Positions 8,334 to 18,063 are shown, counted from the first letter of the stretch. The stretch: DNA of 64,000 bases from an uncultured Polaribacter sp. (GCF_947501385.1 NZ_CANMVP010000014.1:1-64000), one strand, 5' to 3'. A program made the numbers and translations. The notes: generated by a model not told the origin, from the sequence alone.

Positions 8334-11300
8334 TTAAAAGTTGAATGAAATCCCTATGTTCAAGCGTCTCAGAATAGGAATAAAGCCCACTGATCGTTCA
8401 GGATCGGAACCCTTAAAATTTGTGAAAGTGAACAAATTTTGCCCTTGAACATACAGTCGGCATTGTTTACCCTTTAGCACAGACGCAGGAATGGTATAGG
8501 ACAAGGAAACATTTTTTAGCCGTACAAAAGAAGCATCGGTCACAGCGGTATTACTATTACCTAGTCTTGAAGCAGCAAGTACAGCTGCACCATTTAATCC
8601 TACGGTATACCGTTGGAAGGTCGCCTGATCTCCAGGCTGTTGCCAGCGATCTAATACTTCCACAGGTTGATTGCCAAATGTTCCCGCTATTGCGCCAGAA
8701 ATCAAAAAATTTCGTGCTTTTTGTTTAGTAAATTGGAAGAAGATATCGAGATCCCAATTCTTATAGGTAATGTTGTTATTCAACCCCCCAAAATAAATAG
8801 GTGCTGTATCTTCAAGCCATTGCAGGTCCTCAGGGTTACTTATTATCCCATCATCGTTATAGTCCTCAAACTCATAGATGCCTGTCTCTGGATTCACCCC
8901 CAAATTATGATATAATTTCAAAATGCTTAAGGATTCTCCTACCACAAATTGATTGGCAAAGGTAGAACCTTCCAAACCGGGAAATGAAACCAACTCATTT
9001 CTGGGGACGGTCATATTAAAGGAAGTGGTCCATTGAAAGTTTTCCTTTTGAAAATTCACCGCTTGAAGTTCCAACTCTAGCCCCGTGTTCTTCACAGTAG
9101 CCCCTAAATTGGATTGGATGGAATTAAATCCAGTGGTACCAGGCAATGGAGTACCTACCAATTGGTTTGAGGAGATATTACGGAAATATGCGCCAGTGAA
9201 AGTTATACGATCATTTAACAGCCCTAGCTCCAATGCTAATTCCAGTTTTTCATTTACTTCCCAGGCAAAATCTGGATTAAACAATCGTGTGGGCTGCAAA
9301 CCTTCAGTCCCATCATAAGACCCAATATTACCACTGTAAGTGTCTAAAAATTGATAATCGCCAATCTGGTCATTGCCTGACGTCCCATAACTTCCTCTTA
9401 ATTTTCCATAACTTAAAAAGGCCTGGTCTTTTAAAAAATTCTCGTTGGAAAAAATCCAAGCAGCACCTATAGCTCCAAAATTAGCAAATTGCTTATCTGG
9501 TCCAAAACGGCTCGACCCATCCCGCCTTCCTGTAAGGTTTATAATATACTTTCCATCCCAATTATAATTAATTCGTCCATAGACAGCCTGATATTTATAT
9601 TCGGTTTTAGTATCATTGGTGATTGTTCTAACTGAAGCTGAGGATATATTAAGTATTAAGTTATTGCTGGTAAATCCGTCACCAAACTGAGTGAGTTGTT
9701 CATCCGTCTGTTCCTGGAAAGTGGTACCTGTCGATAATCTAAGGGTTCCCTTACTAATGGAATGTTGCCAGTTGATCTGGGGTTCTATAATCCAAGATTT
9801 TCTTTTACCGTTATTGGTAAATAAAGATGACCGTTCAGGACCGACACCAAAGGCGGGATTGAATCTTGTGCTAGGACTTGTGCTATAGTCGTTCAAGTCC
9901 GTATCACTGAAACCCAGACTTGTCTTTAGTTCAAGGCTAGGGATGATTTGATAAGATAGTACGGAATTGACAAATAAGTTAGAGCGTTCGCTCTCGTATT
10001 CTGAATTTAACGCAGCCAAAGGGTTGTTATTAAATGTTCCGTTTTCAAAATTCAAATTGCCTTCATCGTCAAACAAGGCTGGGGCATTAGGTGCCAAAAT
10101 TTCAGATGCAGGGGTTAAATCATTAGCAGGGAGATCGTTGTTTTCCGTCGTATAGTTGGTGGAAAACACAAGTTTAAAACGCTCATCAGTAGAGCTATGA
10201 TTGATGTTGGCGCGAATTGTGCCCCTTTTATATTTAAAATCTCCTGGAAATACCGTAGTTTCGGTATAATAACCTCCGCTTAAAAGGAATTGGGTGTTAC
10301 TGTTTCCCCCGGAAACAGAGGCCTGAACATTATTCGTATAGGCAGTGCCTCCAAGAAGCACTTCTTGCCAATCCGTATAACGGTTCTGATCCCATGCGAA
10401 TACGTCAGGAAATGCAGGTTCAAAGAACGAAGGAACTGGATCAAGACCATCATTCACAAGAGCTTCCCTTCGCATTTCCAAAAACTGCTCCGTATTCAAT
10501 AGATCTCTTGTTTGACTTACGCTTCCCATTCCCGTATCCACATTGATATTAAAGGTGGTTTTTCCCTCCTTTCCTTTTTTAGTGGTGATCAGCACTACGC
10601 CATTGGCACCACGGGAACCATATATGGCCGTAGCATCCGCATCTTTTAAAATTTCAATACTCTCAATATCGGAGGGATTAATCAGGTTAAAGGGACTCAG
10701 ATTTGCGCGGGGAAGAATTGTACTTACCAGACCATCACTCATCGTCTGAGAATCAAAAGGTACACCATCAACAACGTAAAAGGGTTCATTCCCACTACTG
10801 ATACTGTTTTGTCCCCGTATCCGAACCGTAAAACCAGCTCCAGGGACACCTCCTTGTTGCGTAATTTGTACACCTGGTATTCTTCCAGGTAAGGCTGCCA
10901 AGGGGTTTTGCACCGGTTGGTTTTCTATTGTTTTTGCTTCTACTTTGGCAATGCTACCTGTGGCTTCTCTTTGTGTGGTTTTGTAGTAGCCTGCGTTGAT
11001 GGTGACTTCATCTAGTTGCCCTATTGTTTCTTTTAATGCCACATTTATAGTGGTTTGATTGCCTACTAAAATTTCTTGTGTGGCATAGCCTAGATAAGAA
11101 AACACCAATACACTGGCGGCATCGGGTACGGTAATTTGGTATTGGCCATCGAAATTGGTGGAGAGGCCTCTATTGGTGCCTTTTATCAAGATGGTTACGC
11201 TTGGGAGGACTTCACCTTTGTCATTGGTTACGGTACCGGTTACTTGTTGTTGGCGTTGGTTTTTTTTGTCTTTAATAAGTATGGTATGGTCTAAAGAGAG

Positions 11301-11627
11301 TATTATATTAAAATGCCCACCCCCAATACTTTTATGGAGTAATTTATCTACGCTTATACTGCCTTTTTTTAGTGGTACATCAGGTAAGTGTTTAAATAAA
11401 TGTTCAGGATATAAAAAGCGGTATTTGGTTTGTTTTTGAATGATTCTAAACACAGCATCTACCGAGACCACTTGATTGGTCTTGATTTTTACCTGTTTTT
11501 GAGAAAAACTATTTTCAACGTTAAAGCTAAAAACGGTAGTACATAATAAGAAGATAAAAGTTCTCATAAAGATCATCAGTAGCCATTTTTGAAACAGAGA
11601 ACGGCTTTTAATTAATTTAATTTCCAT
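8334..11627 (-). CDS. SusC/RagA TonB-linked outer-membrane protein with STN domain
   Basis: 1097 residues. Domains in order: signal/anchor (about 1-43), an STN (secretin/TonB N-terminal) domain (about 50-118, DAVFRIIQKQTKYRFLYPEH), a carboxypeptidase-D-like beta-sandwich (about 128-205, GTVTNDKGEVLPSVTILIKG), the TonB plug (about 215-345, ending in GANGVVLITTKKGK) and a large beta-barrel. The STN domain marks it as a TonB-dependent transducer that signals through FecR and an ECF sigma factor, both encoded just upstream (12655-14596). It should import a ligand bound by the neighbouring SusD. The operon has no glycosidase or protease, so the cargo cannot be named. A ~1-kb repeat array precedes it. 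Confidence 0.95.
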   Translation of the reverse strand: MEIKLIKSRSLFQKWLLMIFMRTFIFLLCTTVFSFNVENSFSQKQVKIKTNQVVSVDAVFRIIQKQTKYRFLYPEHLFKHLPDVPLKKGSISVDKLLHKSIGGGHFNIILSLDHTILIKDKKNQRQQQVTGTVTNDKGEVLPSVTILIKGTNRGLSTNFDGQYQITVPDAASVLVFSYLGYATQEILVGNQTTINVALKETIGQLDEVTINAGYYKTTQREATGSIAKVEAKTIENQPVQNPLAALPGRIPGVQITQQGGVPGAGFTVRIRGQNSISSGNEPFYVVDGVPFDSQTMSDGLVSTILPRANLSPFNLINPSDIESIEILKDADATAIYGSRGANGVVLITTKKGKEGKTTFNINVDTGMGSVSQTRDLLNTEQFLEMRREALVNDGLDPVPSFFEPAFPDVFAWDQNRYTDWQEVLLGGTAYTNNVQASVSGGNSNTQFLLSGGYYTETTVFPGDFKYKRGTIRANINHSSTDERFKLVFSTNYTTENNDLPANDLTPASEILAPNAPALFDDEGNLNFENGTFNNNPLAALNSEYESERSNLFVNSVLSYQIIPSLELKTSLGFSDTDLNDYSTSPSTRFNPAFGVGPERSSLFTNNGKRKSWIIEPQINWQHSISKGTLRLSTGTTFQEQTDEQLTQFGDGFTSNNLILNISSASVRTITNDTKTEYKYQAVYGRINYNWDGKYIINLTGRRDGSSRFGPDKQFANFGAIGAAWIFSNENFLKDQAFLSYGKLRGSYGTSGNDQIGDYQFLDTYSGNIGSYDGTEGLQPTRLFNPDFAWEVNEKLELALELGLLNDRITFTGAYFRNISSNQLVGTPLPGTTGFNSIQSNLGATVKNTGLELELQAVNFQKENFQWTTSFNMTVPRNELVSFPGLEGSTFANQFVVGESLSILKLYHNLGVNPETGIYEFEDYNDDGIISNPEDLQWLEDTAPIYFGGLNNNITYKNWDLDIFFQFTKQKARNFLISGAIAGTFGNQPVEVLDRWQQPGDQATFQRYTVGLNGAAVLAASRLGNSNTAVTDASFVRLKNVSLSYTIPASVLKGKQCRLYVQGQNLFTFTNFKGSDPERSVGFIPILRRLNIGISFNF

Positions 11628-11732
11628 AAATTTGTGTGTTATTAATTGGTTAAACTTTAATTAATTGATAATGTTACTAAGGGGATATGGTTTTTGAACT
11701 TTTGCCGGTTTAAACCTTGTTCCCTTTTTTTT

Positions 11733-11746
11733 GTCTATTGATAGAC
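11733..11746. promoter_or_regulatory. Palindrome GTCTAT-TG-ATAGAC upstream of SusC
   Basis: A 14-base inverted repeat about 105 bp before the SusC start, flanked by a run of T on its left (A on the minus strand). It could be an operator or part of the SusC leader. No further evidence. Confidence 0.3.
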
Positions 11747-11907
11747 CTGTTTTGTTAGTGTATTATTTGCTTCATAGTTTACGTGTTATTTATATTTTTT
11801 TGGTTATTGGTTATTGGTTATTAGTGTTTCGTTTTGTTGTCGAATCACTCGAACCGATATGCTAACGGTTCTTTTATGTTTTGTACTTTATACTGCTCCC
11901 GAAGCTT

Positions 11908-12652
11908 CCAACTTCTTTTCTCTTTTCTACCATCTAGCATCTAACATCTATCATCTAGCCTCTTTCTACTTCATACTTTATACTCTATACTCTAAGCTCT
12001 ATACTCTAAACCGTCTAACTTTCAATGATGAGATTCCTTGTCGGCTAGGCGCCTCTGTTGGATGACATCTCAACGACCAACTTCTTTTCTCTTTTCTACC
12101 ATCTACCATCTAGCATCTAGCCTCTTTCTACTTCATACTCTATACTCTAAGCCGTCTAACTTTCAATGATGAGATTCCTTGTCGGGTAGGCGCCTCTGTC
12201 GGATGACATCTCAACGACCAACTTCTTTTCTCTTTTCTACCATCTAGCATCTAACATCTATCATCTAGCCTCTTTCTACTTCATACTCTATACTCTAAGC
12301 CGTCTAACTTTCAATGATGAGATTCCTTGTCGGGTAGGCGCCTCTGTCGGATGACATCTCAACGACCAACTTCTTTTCTCTTTTCTACCATCTAGCATCT
12401 AACATCTATCATCTAGCCTCTTTCTACTTCATACTTTATACTCTATACTTTATACTCTAAGCTCTATACTCTAAGCCGTCTAACTTTCAATGATGAGATT
12501 CCTTGTCGGCTAGGCACCTCTGTTGAATGATATCTCAACGACCAACTTCTTTTCTCTTTTCTACCATCTAGCATCTAACAGCGAAGCGGTCTACCATCTA
12601 CCATCTAACATCTAACAGCGAAGCGGTCTACCATCTATCATCTAGCATCTAA
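11908..12652. repeat. Tandem array of five imperfect units (141-176 bp) with 7-bp inner repeats
   Basis: Units start at 11908, 12077, 12218, 12366 and 12542, each at CCAACTTCTTTTCTCTTTTC. Each full unit has a tract of 7-mers of the form CATCTAN (catctag, catctaa, catctat), a second tract of 7-mers of the form ACTYTAN, then a REP-like core running from TCAATGATGAGATTCC through GTCGG to ATGACATCTCAACGA. Unit lengths differ mainly through the number of 7-mers. The last unit is cut short and instead carries ACAGCGAAGCGGTCTACCAT twice. It fills the gap between the FecR stop (12655) and the SusC leader. No open frame is supported. Confidence 0.9.
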
Positions 12653-12654
12653 AC

Positions 12655-13851
12655 TTATCTCAACACAATCTTCTCATGATGAATCTCAAAGTTTTTAATA
12701 GCGCCAAAGCTTTTAATAATTTTTAAGATGTCTTCTATTTTTTGATCCTTGCCCAATGCTCCATTAAAGCGAGCTGTTTCTAGATCTGGATCCATAAACT
12801 CTACCTTCATATCATACCAACGCGATAATACCGTCATCATCTCTTTTAACGATTTACTCTGGAAACTAAAAATACCCTCTCTCCATACTGTTTCGTTGTA
12901 GATATCAACATTTGCAATGTGTATGTTTTTTGTTTTTACATTAAGATTTGCCTGTTGCCCAGGAATCAGAGCTGTTTTGGTATTAGACGCTAAAGTATTA
13001 GACGTGATAAATTGCGCCGCTACGGTTACCTTTCCTTCAACCAAGGTGGTGTAGACATTGGTTTCGTCTTTATAGGCTTTGATGTTGAATTCGGTTCCTA
13101 AAACTTCTACTTCTTGCGCTTGGTGAATTACTTTAAAATTAGCCCCTCTATGATTTGTGCTTGGTGAGACCTTAAAATAGGCTTCTCCGTAGATCAATTC
13201 TACCTTACGGGTTTTTCCATCCGTAAAGGCTACAGGATATTTGATTTGAGATTCTGAGTTTAACCATACTTGGGTGCCATCCGCTAAAGTCATTTGAAAC
13301 TGCCCTCCTCTGGGAATGGTTAGGGTGTTGTAGTTGGTGGTTTTTGGTTTTTGGGTGTTGGTGGTTTTGCTGTACACGATTGTTTCTCCGTTGCTATCAA
13401 TAGTGGGTGTTTGGTAGCTTGTGCCTTTGGCTAAGGTTACCTCTGAACCGTTTGCCAAGGTGAGTGTGGCTTTGTCTGTGCCTTTTTCTATTTGGTTGTT
13501 AACAATGATGGGTGGGGTGAATTGTGGGGTATTGTTGTCTTTATTTAAGAATATGGTGAGTGCTACTACTAAGAGTATAGATGCAGCGGCTGCGTATTTG
13601 TAAAAACGAAACTTTCGTTTTAGTTTTAATGATTTTTCTTTTCTGATAAAATTAATCAAATCTATTTTAGCCTTAGGCGTGTTAAACGTTTTCATTTTAT
13701 AATCAATTACATAATTCGTTTCTATAAAGACTTTAAAAAGCCTATCATATTGTTCCTCTTTTATGTACTTATTAATAGTATCTAACTCCTCTGAATTGTT
13801 TGAGTTGTTGATGTATTTTATAATTAATTCTATAAAAATTTCTGGTTTCAT
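12655..13851 (-). CDS. FecR-family anti-sigma factor
   Basis: 398 residues. A cytoplasmic N-terminal part (about 1-80) ends in KLKRKFRFYK, then one membrane helix (about 83-103, YAAAASILLVVALTIFL), a periplasmic FecR domain (about 178-275, TIPRGGQFQMTLADGTQVWL and EAYFKVSP) and a C-terminal DUF4974 domain (LKEMMTVLSRWYDMKVEF). It would hold the ECF sigma factor inactive until the STN domain of the loaded SusC signals. It is transcribed away from the sigma gene and toward SusC, with the tandem array in between. Confidence 0.92.
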   Translation of the reverse strand: MKPEIFIELIIKYINNSNNSEELDTINKYIKEEQYDRLFKVFIETNYVIDYKMKTFNTPKAKIDLINFIRKEKSLKLKRKFRFYKYAAAASILLVVALTIFLNKDNNTPQFTPPIIVNNQIEKGTDKATLTLANGSEVTLAKGTSYQTPTIDSNGETIVYSKTTNTQKPKTTNYNTLTIPRGGQFQMTLADGTQVWLNSESQIKYPVAFTDGKTRKVELIYGEAYFKVSPSTNHRGANFKVIHQAQEVEVLGTEFNIKAYKDETNVYTTLVEGKVTVAAQFITSNTLASNTKTALIPGQQANLNVKTKNIHIANVDIYNETVWREGIFSFQSKSLKEMMTVLSRWYDMKVEFMDPDLETARFNGALGKDQKIEDILKIIKSFGAIKNFEIHHEKIVLR

Positions 13852-13981
13852 ACAGTTTGCTTTCTATTTTAATGACGTGAGCCAAATATACTACCCCGAC
13901 GATTTATTTATTTTTTTTTAATATTGTAGTCAGGTAGCTGGTGTCTATTTATTTTTTGAATGTGAAAAAATTATAATTTAT

Positions 13982-14596
13982 ATGGAGTCTTTGTCTAAAA
14001 ATTCGCTACTTATTTCTCGCCTTCAAAATGGCGATGAAGAAGCCTATGCATCTCTTGTAGATGCTTACCACCATAAGCTTTGTGTATATGCAAGTAACCT
14101 TATTAATGATGGGCTATCTGCCGAAGATATTGTACAAACAGTATTTATAAATCTTTGGAAACGAAGAAAAAAGTTAACGATTAAAGTCTCTTTAGAAAGC
14201 TTTTTATACAAAGCTGTCTACTATGAATTTATTAATCAATACCGAAAAAAAATGACCGCTTTAAAGGTTGAAAAACGTTATTATCATCATTTAGAGGCTG
14301 TAATAGAGGATTATGATGAGGCGAAAATAGAAAACGCAATGAAAATGGTTTTTGCTACGATACAGTACCTACCGCCTAGATGTAAAGAAGTGTTTATTTT
14401 AAGTAAAAAAAATGGCTTGAGCAATATAGAAATAGCCGAGCATTTAAATATTTCTATAAAAACTGTTGAGAGTCAAATATCTAAAGCTTTTAAAGTTTTA
14501 AGAGAGAAACTCGACAAAAAAATTAGTCCTTTCTTATTTTTATTATTTAGTCCGGGGTATCCTGTTGCATTAATTTCTAAAAGTAGCCCAAATTAG
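13982..14596 (+). CDS. ECF RNA polymerase sigma factor (Bacteroidota FecI-like type)
   Basis: 204 residues. Sigma region 2 (about 15-85) includes LSAEDIVQTVFINLWKRR. Region 4 (about 125-180) has the helix-turn-helix LSNIEIAEHLNISIKTVESQISKA. It should direct polymerase to the SusC promoter when released by FecR. In the usual layout sigma, FecR, SusC and SusD run in the same direction; here the sigma gene diverges from FecR across a 130-bp gap that must hold both promoters. The ATG at 13982 follows an A/T-rich leader. A hairpin terminator follows at 14614. Confidence 0.92.
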   Translation: MESLSKNSLLISRLQNGDEEAYASLVDAYHHKLCVYASNLINDGLSAEDIVQTVFINLWKRRKKLTIKVSLESFLYKAVYYEFINQYRKKMTALKVEKRYYHHLEAVIEDYDEAKIENAMKMVFATIQYLPPRCKEVFILSKKNGLSNIEIAEHLNISIKTVESQISKAFKVLREKLDKKISPFLFLLFSPGYPVALISKSSPN

Positions 14597-14613
14597 ATGC
14601 TACTGCAAATAAA

Positions 14614-14637
14614 AAAAGATGCACGAATGCATCTTTT
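14614..14637. terminator. Bidirectional terminator between sigma factor and four-helix-bundle gene
   Basis: AAAAGATGCA / TGCATCTTTT stem with loop CGAA, A-rich on the left and T-rich on the right, lying between two convergent stops (14596 and 14662). It can serve both genes. Confidence 0.85.
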
Positions 14638-14661
14638 CTCAATTTTGACTAAAAATTGTAA

Positions 14662-15111
14662 TTAATGAATGTCTTCTAAAGACTTAATATTATGCAATCC
14701 TAACTCAATTTTTTTCTTTTGAGCTTCTAATAATTCTATGGTACTAGACGGTAAACTAATTTCTTTTAAAATATCTTCATACTCTTCAACAGCTGCTTTT
14801 TCTCCTGTGATAGCCTCTTCTAACATAGATTCTTCATTGTCTAAAGAAAACAAAGCTTTGATGTCCATCCAAGCTCTGTGAACAGTTCCAGTTAAACTTC
14901 CGCCTTTATCTACCTCTTGATTGAAAGATCTAATTTCTTTTTTTAAATCGTGCCCGAAACTATATCTCTCTTCAGCTTTCATATTGAAATATCTTTTTAG
15001 GCTTTTATTCTCAATATTCTCCGCTGCTTTTTTAAAACCTTTTTCTGCATCGTATGTTTTTTCTAATAATGCGTTTAATTTTTCTCCAACTTCTTCTGTG
15101 TAAGTACTCAT
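14662..15111 (-). CDS. PA2169/DUF2383-type four-helix-bundle protein
   Basis: 149 residues, fully helical and charged, with no signal peptide. The sequence (EEVGEKLNALLEKTYDAEKG near the start, RAWMDIKALF in the middle, EEAITGEKAAVEEYEDIL near the end) fits the PA2169-family/DUF2383 four-helix bundle, a ferritin-like fold. The spaced Glu residues (EEYEDIL, EERYSFGHDL) could bind metal, but this is not shown for the family as far as I know. It is often stress-linked in other bacteria. Monocistronic, with its own terminator region to the left. Confidence 0.8.
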   Translation of the reverse strand: MSTYTEEVGEKLNALLEKTYDAEKGFKKAAENIENKSLKRYFNMKAEERYSFGHDLKKEIRSFNQEVDKGGSLTGTVHRAWMDIKALFSLDNEESMLEEAITGEKAAVEEYEDILKEISLPSSTIELLEAQKKKIELGLHNIKSLEDIH

Positions 15112-15335
15112 AATTTTCTTTTTTTTTAATAGCCATCTATTTTTTTAGAGATGCTAAATGTTTTACATCTTATGTTTTTATACACTACAAATTTATAGGA
15201 ACCTTCGTTTTTAAATTAATTCATAAGATTTGTAATTTAACTCAAATGCTAAAGTTTTTATTTTTTTGTAGTAGTAAGACTAAATAATATTAAATGTGTG
15301 AGATACTGCTATAAGTTTTTGCTATTTTAAAACAT

Positions 15336-15358
15336 AAAAAAACATCTCTATTGAGATG
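15336..15358 (-). terminator. Terminator of the NYN/LOTUS gene
   Basis: On the minus strand: stem CATCTC (15353-15358) / GAGATG (15343-15348) with loop AATA, followed by a run of seven T. It lies about 90 bp past the stop at 15450. The rest of the gap 15112-15449 shows nothing else. Confidence 0.75.
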
Positions 15359-15449
15359 CTTCTTTATTTAAGAGTATTGGAAAAAATGAACTAATTTTTG
15401 TCTTTTAAGTGACTTTAAGCACCAGCATTATATGTTAACAATAGAGCTG

Positions 15450-16211
15450 CTATCTTTTCTTGCCCTTAGATTTAACCTCTTTAATTTTTACATAAATTAG
15501 TTTTATACGCCCTTTTGAAGCTTCTCGTCTTTCTATTTCAAAAGCGTTGATCGATTTAATTAACGGGGTTAATTTCTGAAAACCGTAATTTCTAGCGTCG
15601 AAATTAGGTTGTTTTTTTTGAAGCAAACTGCCAACATCTCCCAAAAATGCCCAACCATCATCGTCTGCAACATCATCTATAGTGGCGGCTATAAATTTAA
15701 TTTCTTTTTGTGTTATTTTATCGTATTCGTTTTTAGAAATTGAGGTTGTCTCTGTAGATTCTTCTTCATTTTCTAAAGCTTTTTGTTTTAAAATCTCGAT
15801 ATAAATAAATTTGTCGCAGGCTACAATAAAAGGATTTGGCGTTTTCTTTTCTCCAAGACCATATACTTTCATTCCTGCTTCCCGCAAACGGGTTGCCAAA
15901 CGGGTAAAATCACTATCACTAGAAACCAAACAGAATCCGTCTACTTTCTCTGAATATAAAATATCCATAGCATCTATAATCATCGCAGAATCTGTTGCAT
16001 TTTTACCAATGGTATATGCGTATTGCTGTATGGGTGTTATGGCATTTTCTAGTAACATATTTTTCCATTTCGACAAATGGGGCTTGGTCCAATCCCCGTA
16101 AATACGTTTTATGGTTGGGTTGCCATACTTGGCAATTTCTTCCATCATTTCTTTTACATAAGCAGATGGAATATTATCACCATCTATCAGTACTGCTAAT
16201 TTTATGTCCAT
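15450..16211 (-). CDS. NYN-domain (PIN-like) putative RNase with LOTUS/OST-HTH domain
   Basis: 253 residues. The N-terminal NYN domain (about 1-145) has acidic residues expected for metal binding: LIDGDN (Asp10, Asp12), DSAMIIDAMD and SSDSDF. A C-terminal OST-HTH/LOTUS domain (about 165-245) includes DDDGWAFLGDVGSLLQKKQP and the basic tail KGRIKLIYVKIKE. Related proteins pair a nuclease fold with an RNA-binding LOTUS module, so RNA cleavage is likely but unproven. It ends in a Lys/Arg-rich tail. It is probably transcribed alone, between two hairpin-bearing gaps. Confidence 0.85.
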   Translation of the reverse strand: MDIKLAVLIDGDNIPSAYVKEMMEEIAKYGNPTIKRIYGDWTKPHLSKWKNMLLENAITPIQQYAYTIGKNATDSAMIIDAMDILYSEKVDGFCLVSSDSDFTRLATRLREAGMKVYGLGEKKTPNPFIVACDKFIYIEILKQKALENEEESTETTSISKNEYDKITQKEIKFIAATIDDVADDDGWAFLGDVGSLLQKKQPNFDARNYGFQKLTPLIKSINAFEIERREASKGRIKLIYVKIKEVKSKGKKR

Positions 16212-16254
16212 AAATTTTAAGCGTATGCGTTATTCAGATATAAAGGTAAACCCA

Positions 16255-16424
16255 TTGTGCATTTTGAGTTAAATGTATTCCAAAATGTCAGTTCGAGTGA
16301 TTTTTGATAAAAAAAATCGTATCGAGAACTAGTTTAGAAATGAAAATTCTTATTCTCGATACAAATTTCACTTATTTCAATCGTGAAATTCACTCGAATT
16401 GACAGAATTTATCAAAATGCACAA
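16255..16424. repeat. Nested 170-bp inverted repeat built of two facing TTCTCGATAC elements
   Basis: Outer arms: TTGTGCATTTTGA (16255-16267) / TCAAAATGCACAA (16412-16424), a perfect match. Middle arms: TGTCAGTTCGAGTGA (16286-16300) / TCACTCGAATTGACA (16390-16404), one mismatch. Inner arms: GTATCGAGAA (16319-16328) / TTCTCGATAC (16353-16362), perfect. Each half is one element (16286-16328 and 16353-16404) with its own internal hairpin. It fills the gap between the NYN gene start and the YifB stop. Confidence 0.9.
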
Positions 16425-16495
16425 CAGGTAAAGGTACTTTCTTTACAACAAAGTACCAATAAAATATAATGGTTTTATAAATCGGAAATAAACAA

Positions 16496-18031
16496 TTAGC
16501 CCAACCAACCCTCTCTATCTAAACTTCTATATTGAATGGCTTCTGCGATGTGATCTGGAGAAATATCACTTTCATTAGCTAAATCTGCAATGGTTCTAGA
16601 AACTTTTAAAATTCTATCATAGGCTCTGGCAGATAAGTTTAGTTTTTCCATGGCTGTTTTTAAAAGTGTTTTGCTTTCATCAGATAGTTTACAGAATTTC
16701 CGAATTTGTTTTACATTCATCTGCGCATTGTAATGCACGTTTTCAAAATCTATAAAACGTTCTGATTGTATTTCTCTAGATGCCGTGACTCGTTTTCTAA
16801 TTGCTACGGAAGATTCTCCTTTTCTTTCTTCGGATAATTTTTCAAAAGGAACCGGAGTTACTTCTATATGAATATCGATTCTGTCTAACAAAGGCCCAGA
16901 AATTTTACTCAAATACCGTTGCATTTCTTGTGGCGAAGAGGTCATAGGACTGTTTGGGTCATTAAAAAAACCAGACGGACTCGGGTTCATACTCGCCACC
17001 AACATAAAACTACACGGATAGGTAACGGTAAATTTTGCCCTAGAAATAGTAACATCTCTGTCTTCTAAAGGTTGACGCATCACTTCTAAAACATCTCTTT
17101 TAAATTCGGGTAATTCGTCCAAAAATAACACGCCATTATGAGAAAGTGAAATTTCTCCAGGTCTTGGGTATTGACCGCCACCCACCAATGCTACGTTAGA
17201 AATGGTGTGATGTGGACTTCTAAAAGGGCGCTGATATAGCAAGCCTTCATTTTTTGTTTTACCAACTACAGAATGAATTTTTGTAGTTTCTAAAGCTTCA
17301 TGTAAAGTCATTGGTGGTAGAATTGAAGGCAACCTTTTGGCGAGCATTGTTTTTCCAGATCCTGGAGGGCCAATGAGAATAATATTATGGCCACCAGCTG
17401 CAGCAATTTCCATACAGCGTTTGATAGATTCTTGTCCCTTTACATCAGAAAAATCAAATTCTGGAAAGTCGATATTTTTATAAAACTCTGCCCGTGTATC
17501 TACAAGAATTGGTTCAATCTTTTGATCGCCATTAAAATGATGGATTACTTCTAAGATGTTTTCTACGCCTAAAATTTCTAAATTGTCTACAATGGCGGCT
17601 TCTTTTGCGTTTGCTTTCGGAAGGATTAAATATTTAAACCCTTCTTCTCTCGCTTTAATAGCAATGGGTAAGGCACCTCTTATGGGCTGTAAACTTCCAT
17701 CTAAAGAAAGTTCTCCCATAATAATGTATTCATTTATATGTGCTGATTTTATCTGATTGGAAGCTGCTAAAATTCCGATGGCAAGCGTTAAATCATAGGC
17801 AGCCCCTTCTTTACGGATGTCTGCGGGTGCCATGTTTATAATGATTTTCTTTCCTGGAAGTTTGTACGAGTTGTTATTTAAGGCGGCGGAAATTCTGTAA
17901 GAGCTCTCACGAACAGCATTGTCTGGTAAACCCACCAAATGATATCCAATACCTTTATCGATATTTACTTCTACAGTAATTGTAGTAGCTTCAATACCAA
18001 AAACAGCTGATCCGTAGACTTTTACAAGCAT
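16496..18031 (-). CDS. YifB/ComM-family Mg-chelatase-like AAA+ ATPase
   Basis: 511 residues, the normal full length. An N-terminal ChlI/Lon-protease-like fold (about 1-165, GIEATTITVEVNIDKGIGYH) is followed by the AAA+ core with Walker A GPPGSGKTM (about 219) and Walker B LFLDELPEF, and a C-terminal Mg-chelatase helical domain (AYDRILKVSRTIADL). ComM homologues act as a hexameric helicase in branch migration during natural transformation. No competence gene is nearby. The ATG at 18031 follows an A-rich leader. Confidence 0.95.
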   Translation of the reverse strand: MLVKVYGSAVFGIEATTITVEVNIDKGIGYHLVGLPDNAVRESSYRISAALNNNSYKLPGKKIIINMAPADIRKEGAAYDLTLAIGILAASNQIKSAHINEYIIMGELSLDGSLQPIRGALPIAIKAREEGFKYLILPKANAKEAAIVDNLEILGVENILEVIHHFNGDQKIEPILVDTRAEFYKNIDFPEFDFSDVKGQESIKRCMEIAAAGGHNIILIGPPGSGKTMLAKRLPSILPPMTLHEALETTKIHSVVGKTKNEGLLYQRPFRSPHHTISNVALVGGGQYPRPGEISLSHNGVLFLDELPEFKRDVLEVMRQPLEDRDVTISRAKFTVTYPCSFMLVASMNPSPSGFFNDPNSPMTSSPQEMQRYLSKISGPLLDRIDIHIEVTPVPFEKLSEERKGESSVAIRKRVTASREIQSERFIDFENVHYNAQMNVKQIRKFCKLSDESKTLLKTAMEKLNLSARAYDRILKVSRTIADLANESDISPDHIAEAIQYRSLDREGWLG

Positions 18032-18063
18032 TTTTTTTGTGTTAAAGATAAAAAAAATATTTA

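Noticed and set aside
11814-12065. 83-codon plus-strand frame in the tandem array
   Set aside because: It is made of the 7-mer repeats and runs through repeat unit borders; the translation is low-complexity.
11908-12652. CRISPR array
   Set aside because: Units are long, contiguous and imperfect, with variation in 7-mer number; there are no unique spacers of even length and no cas genes.
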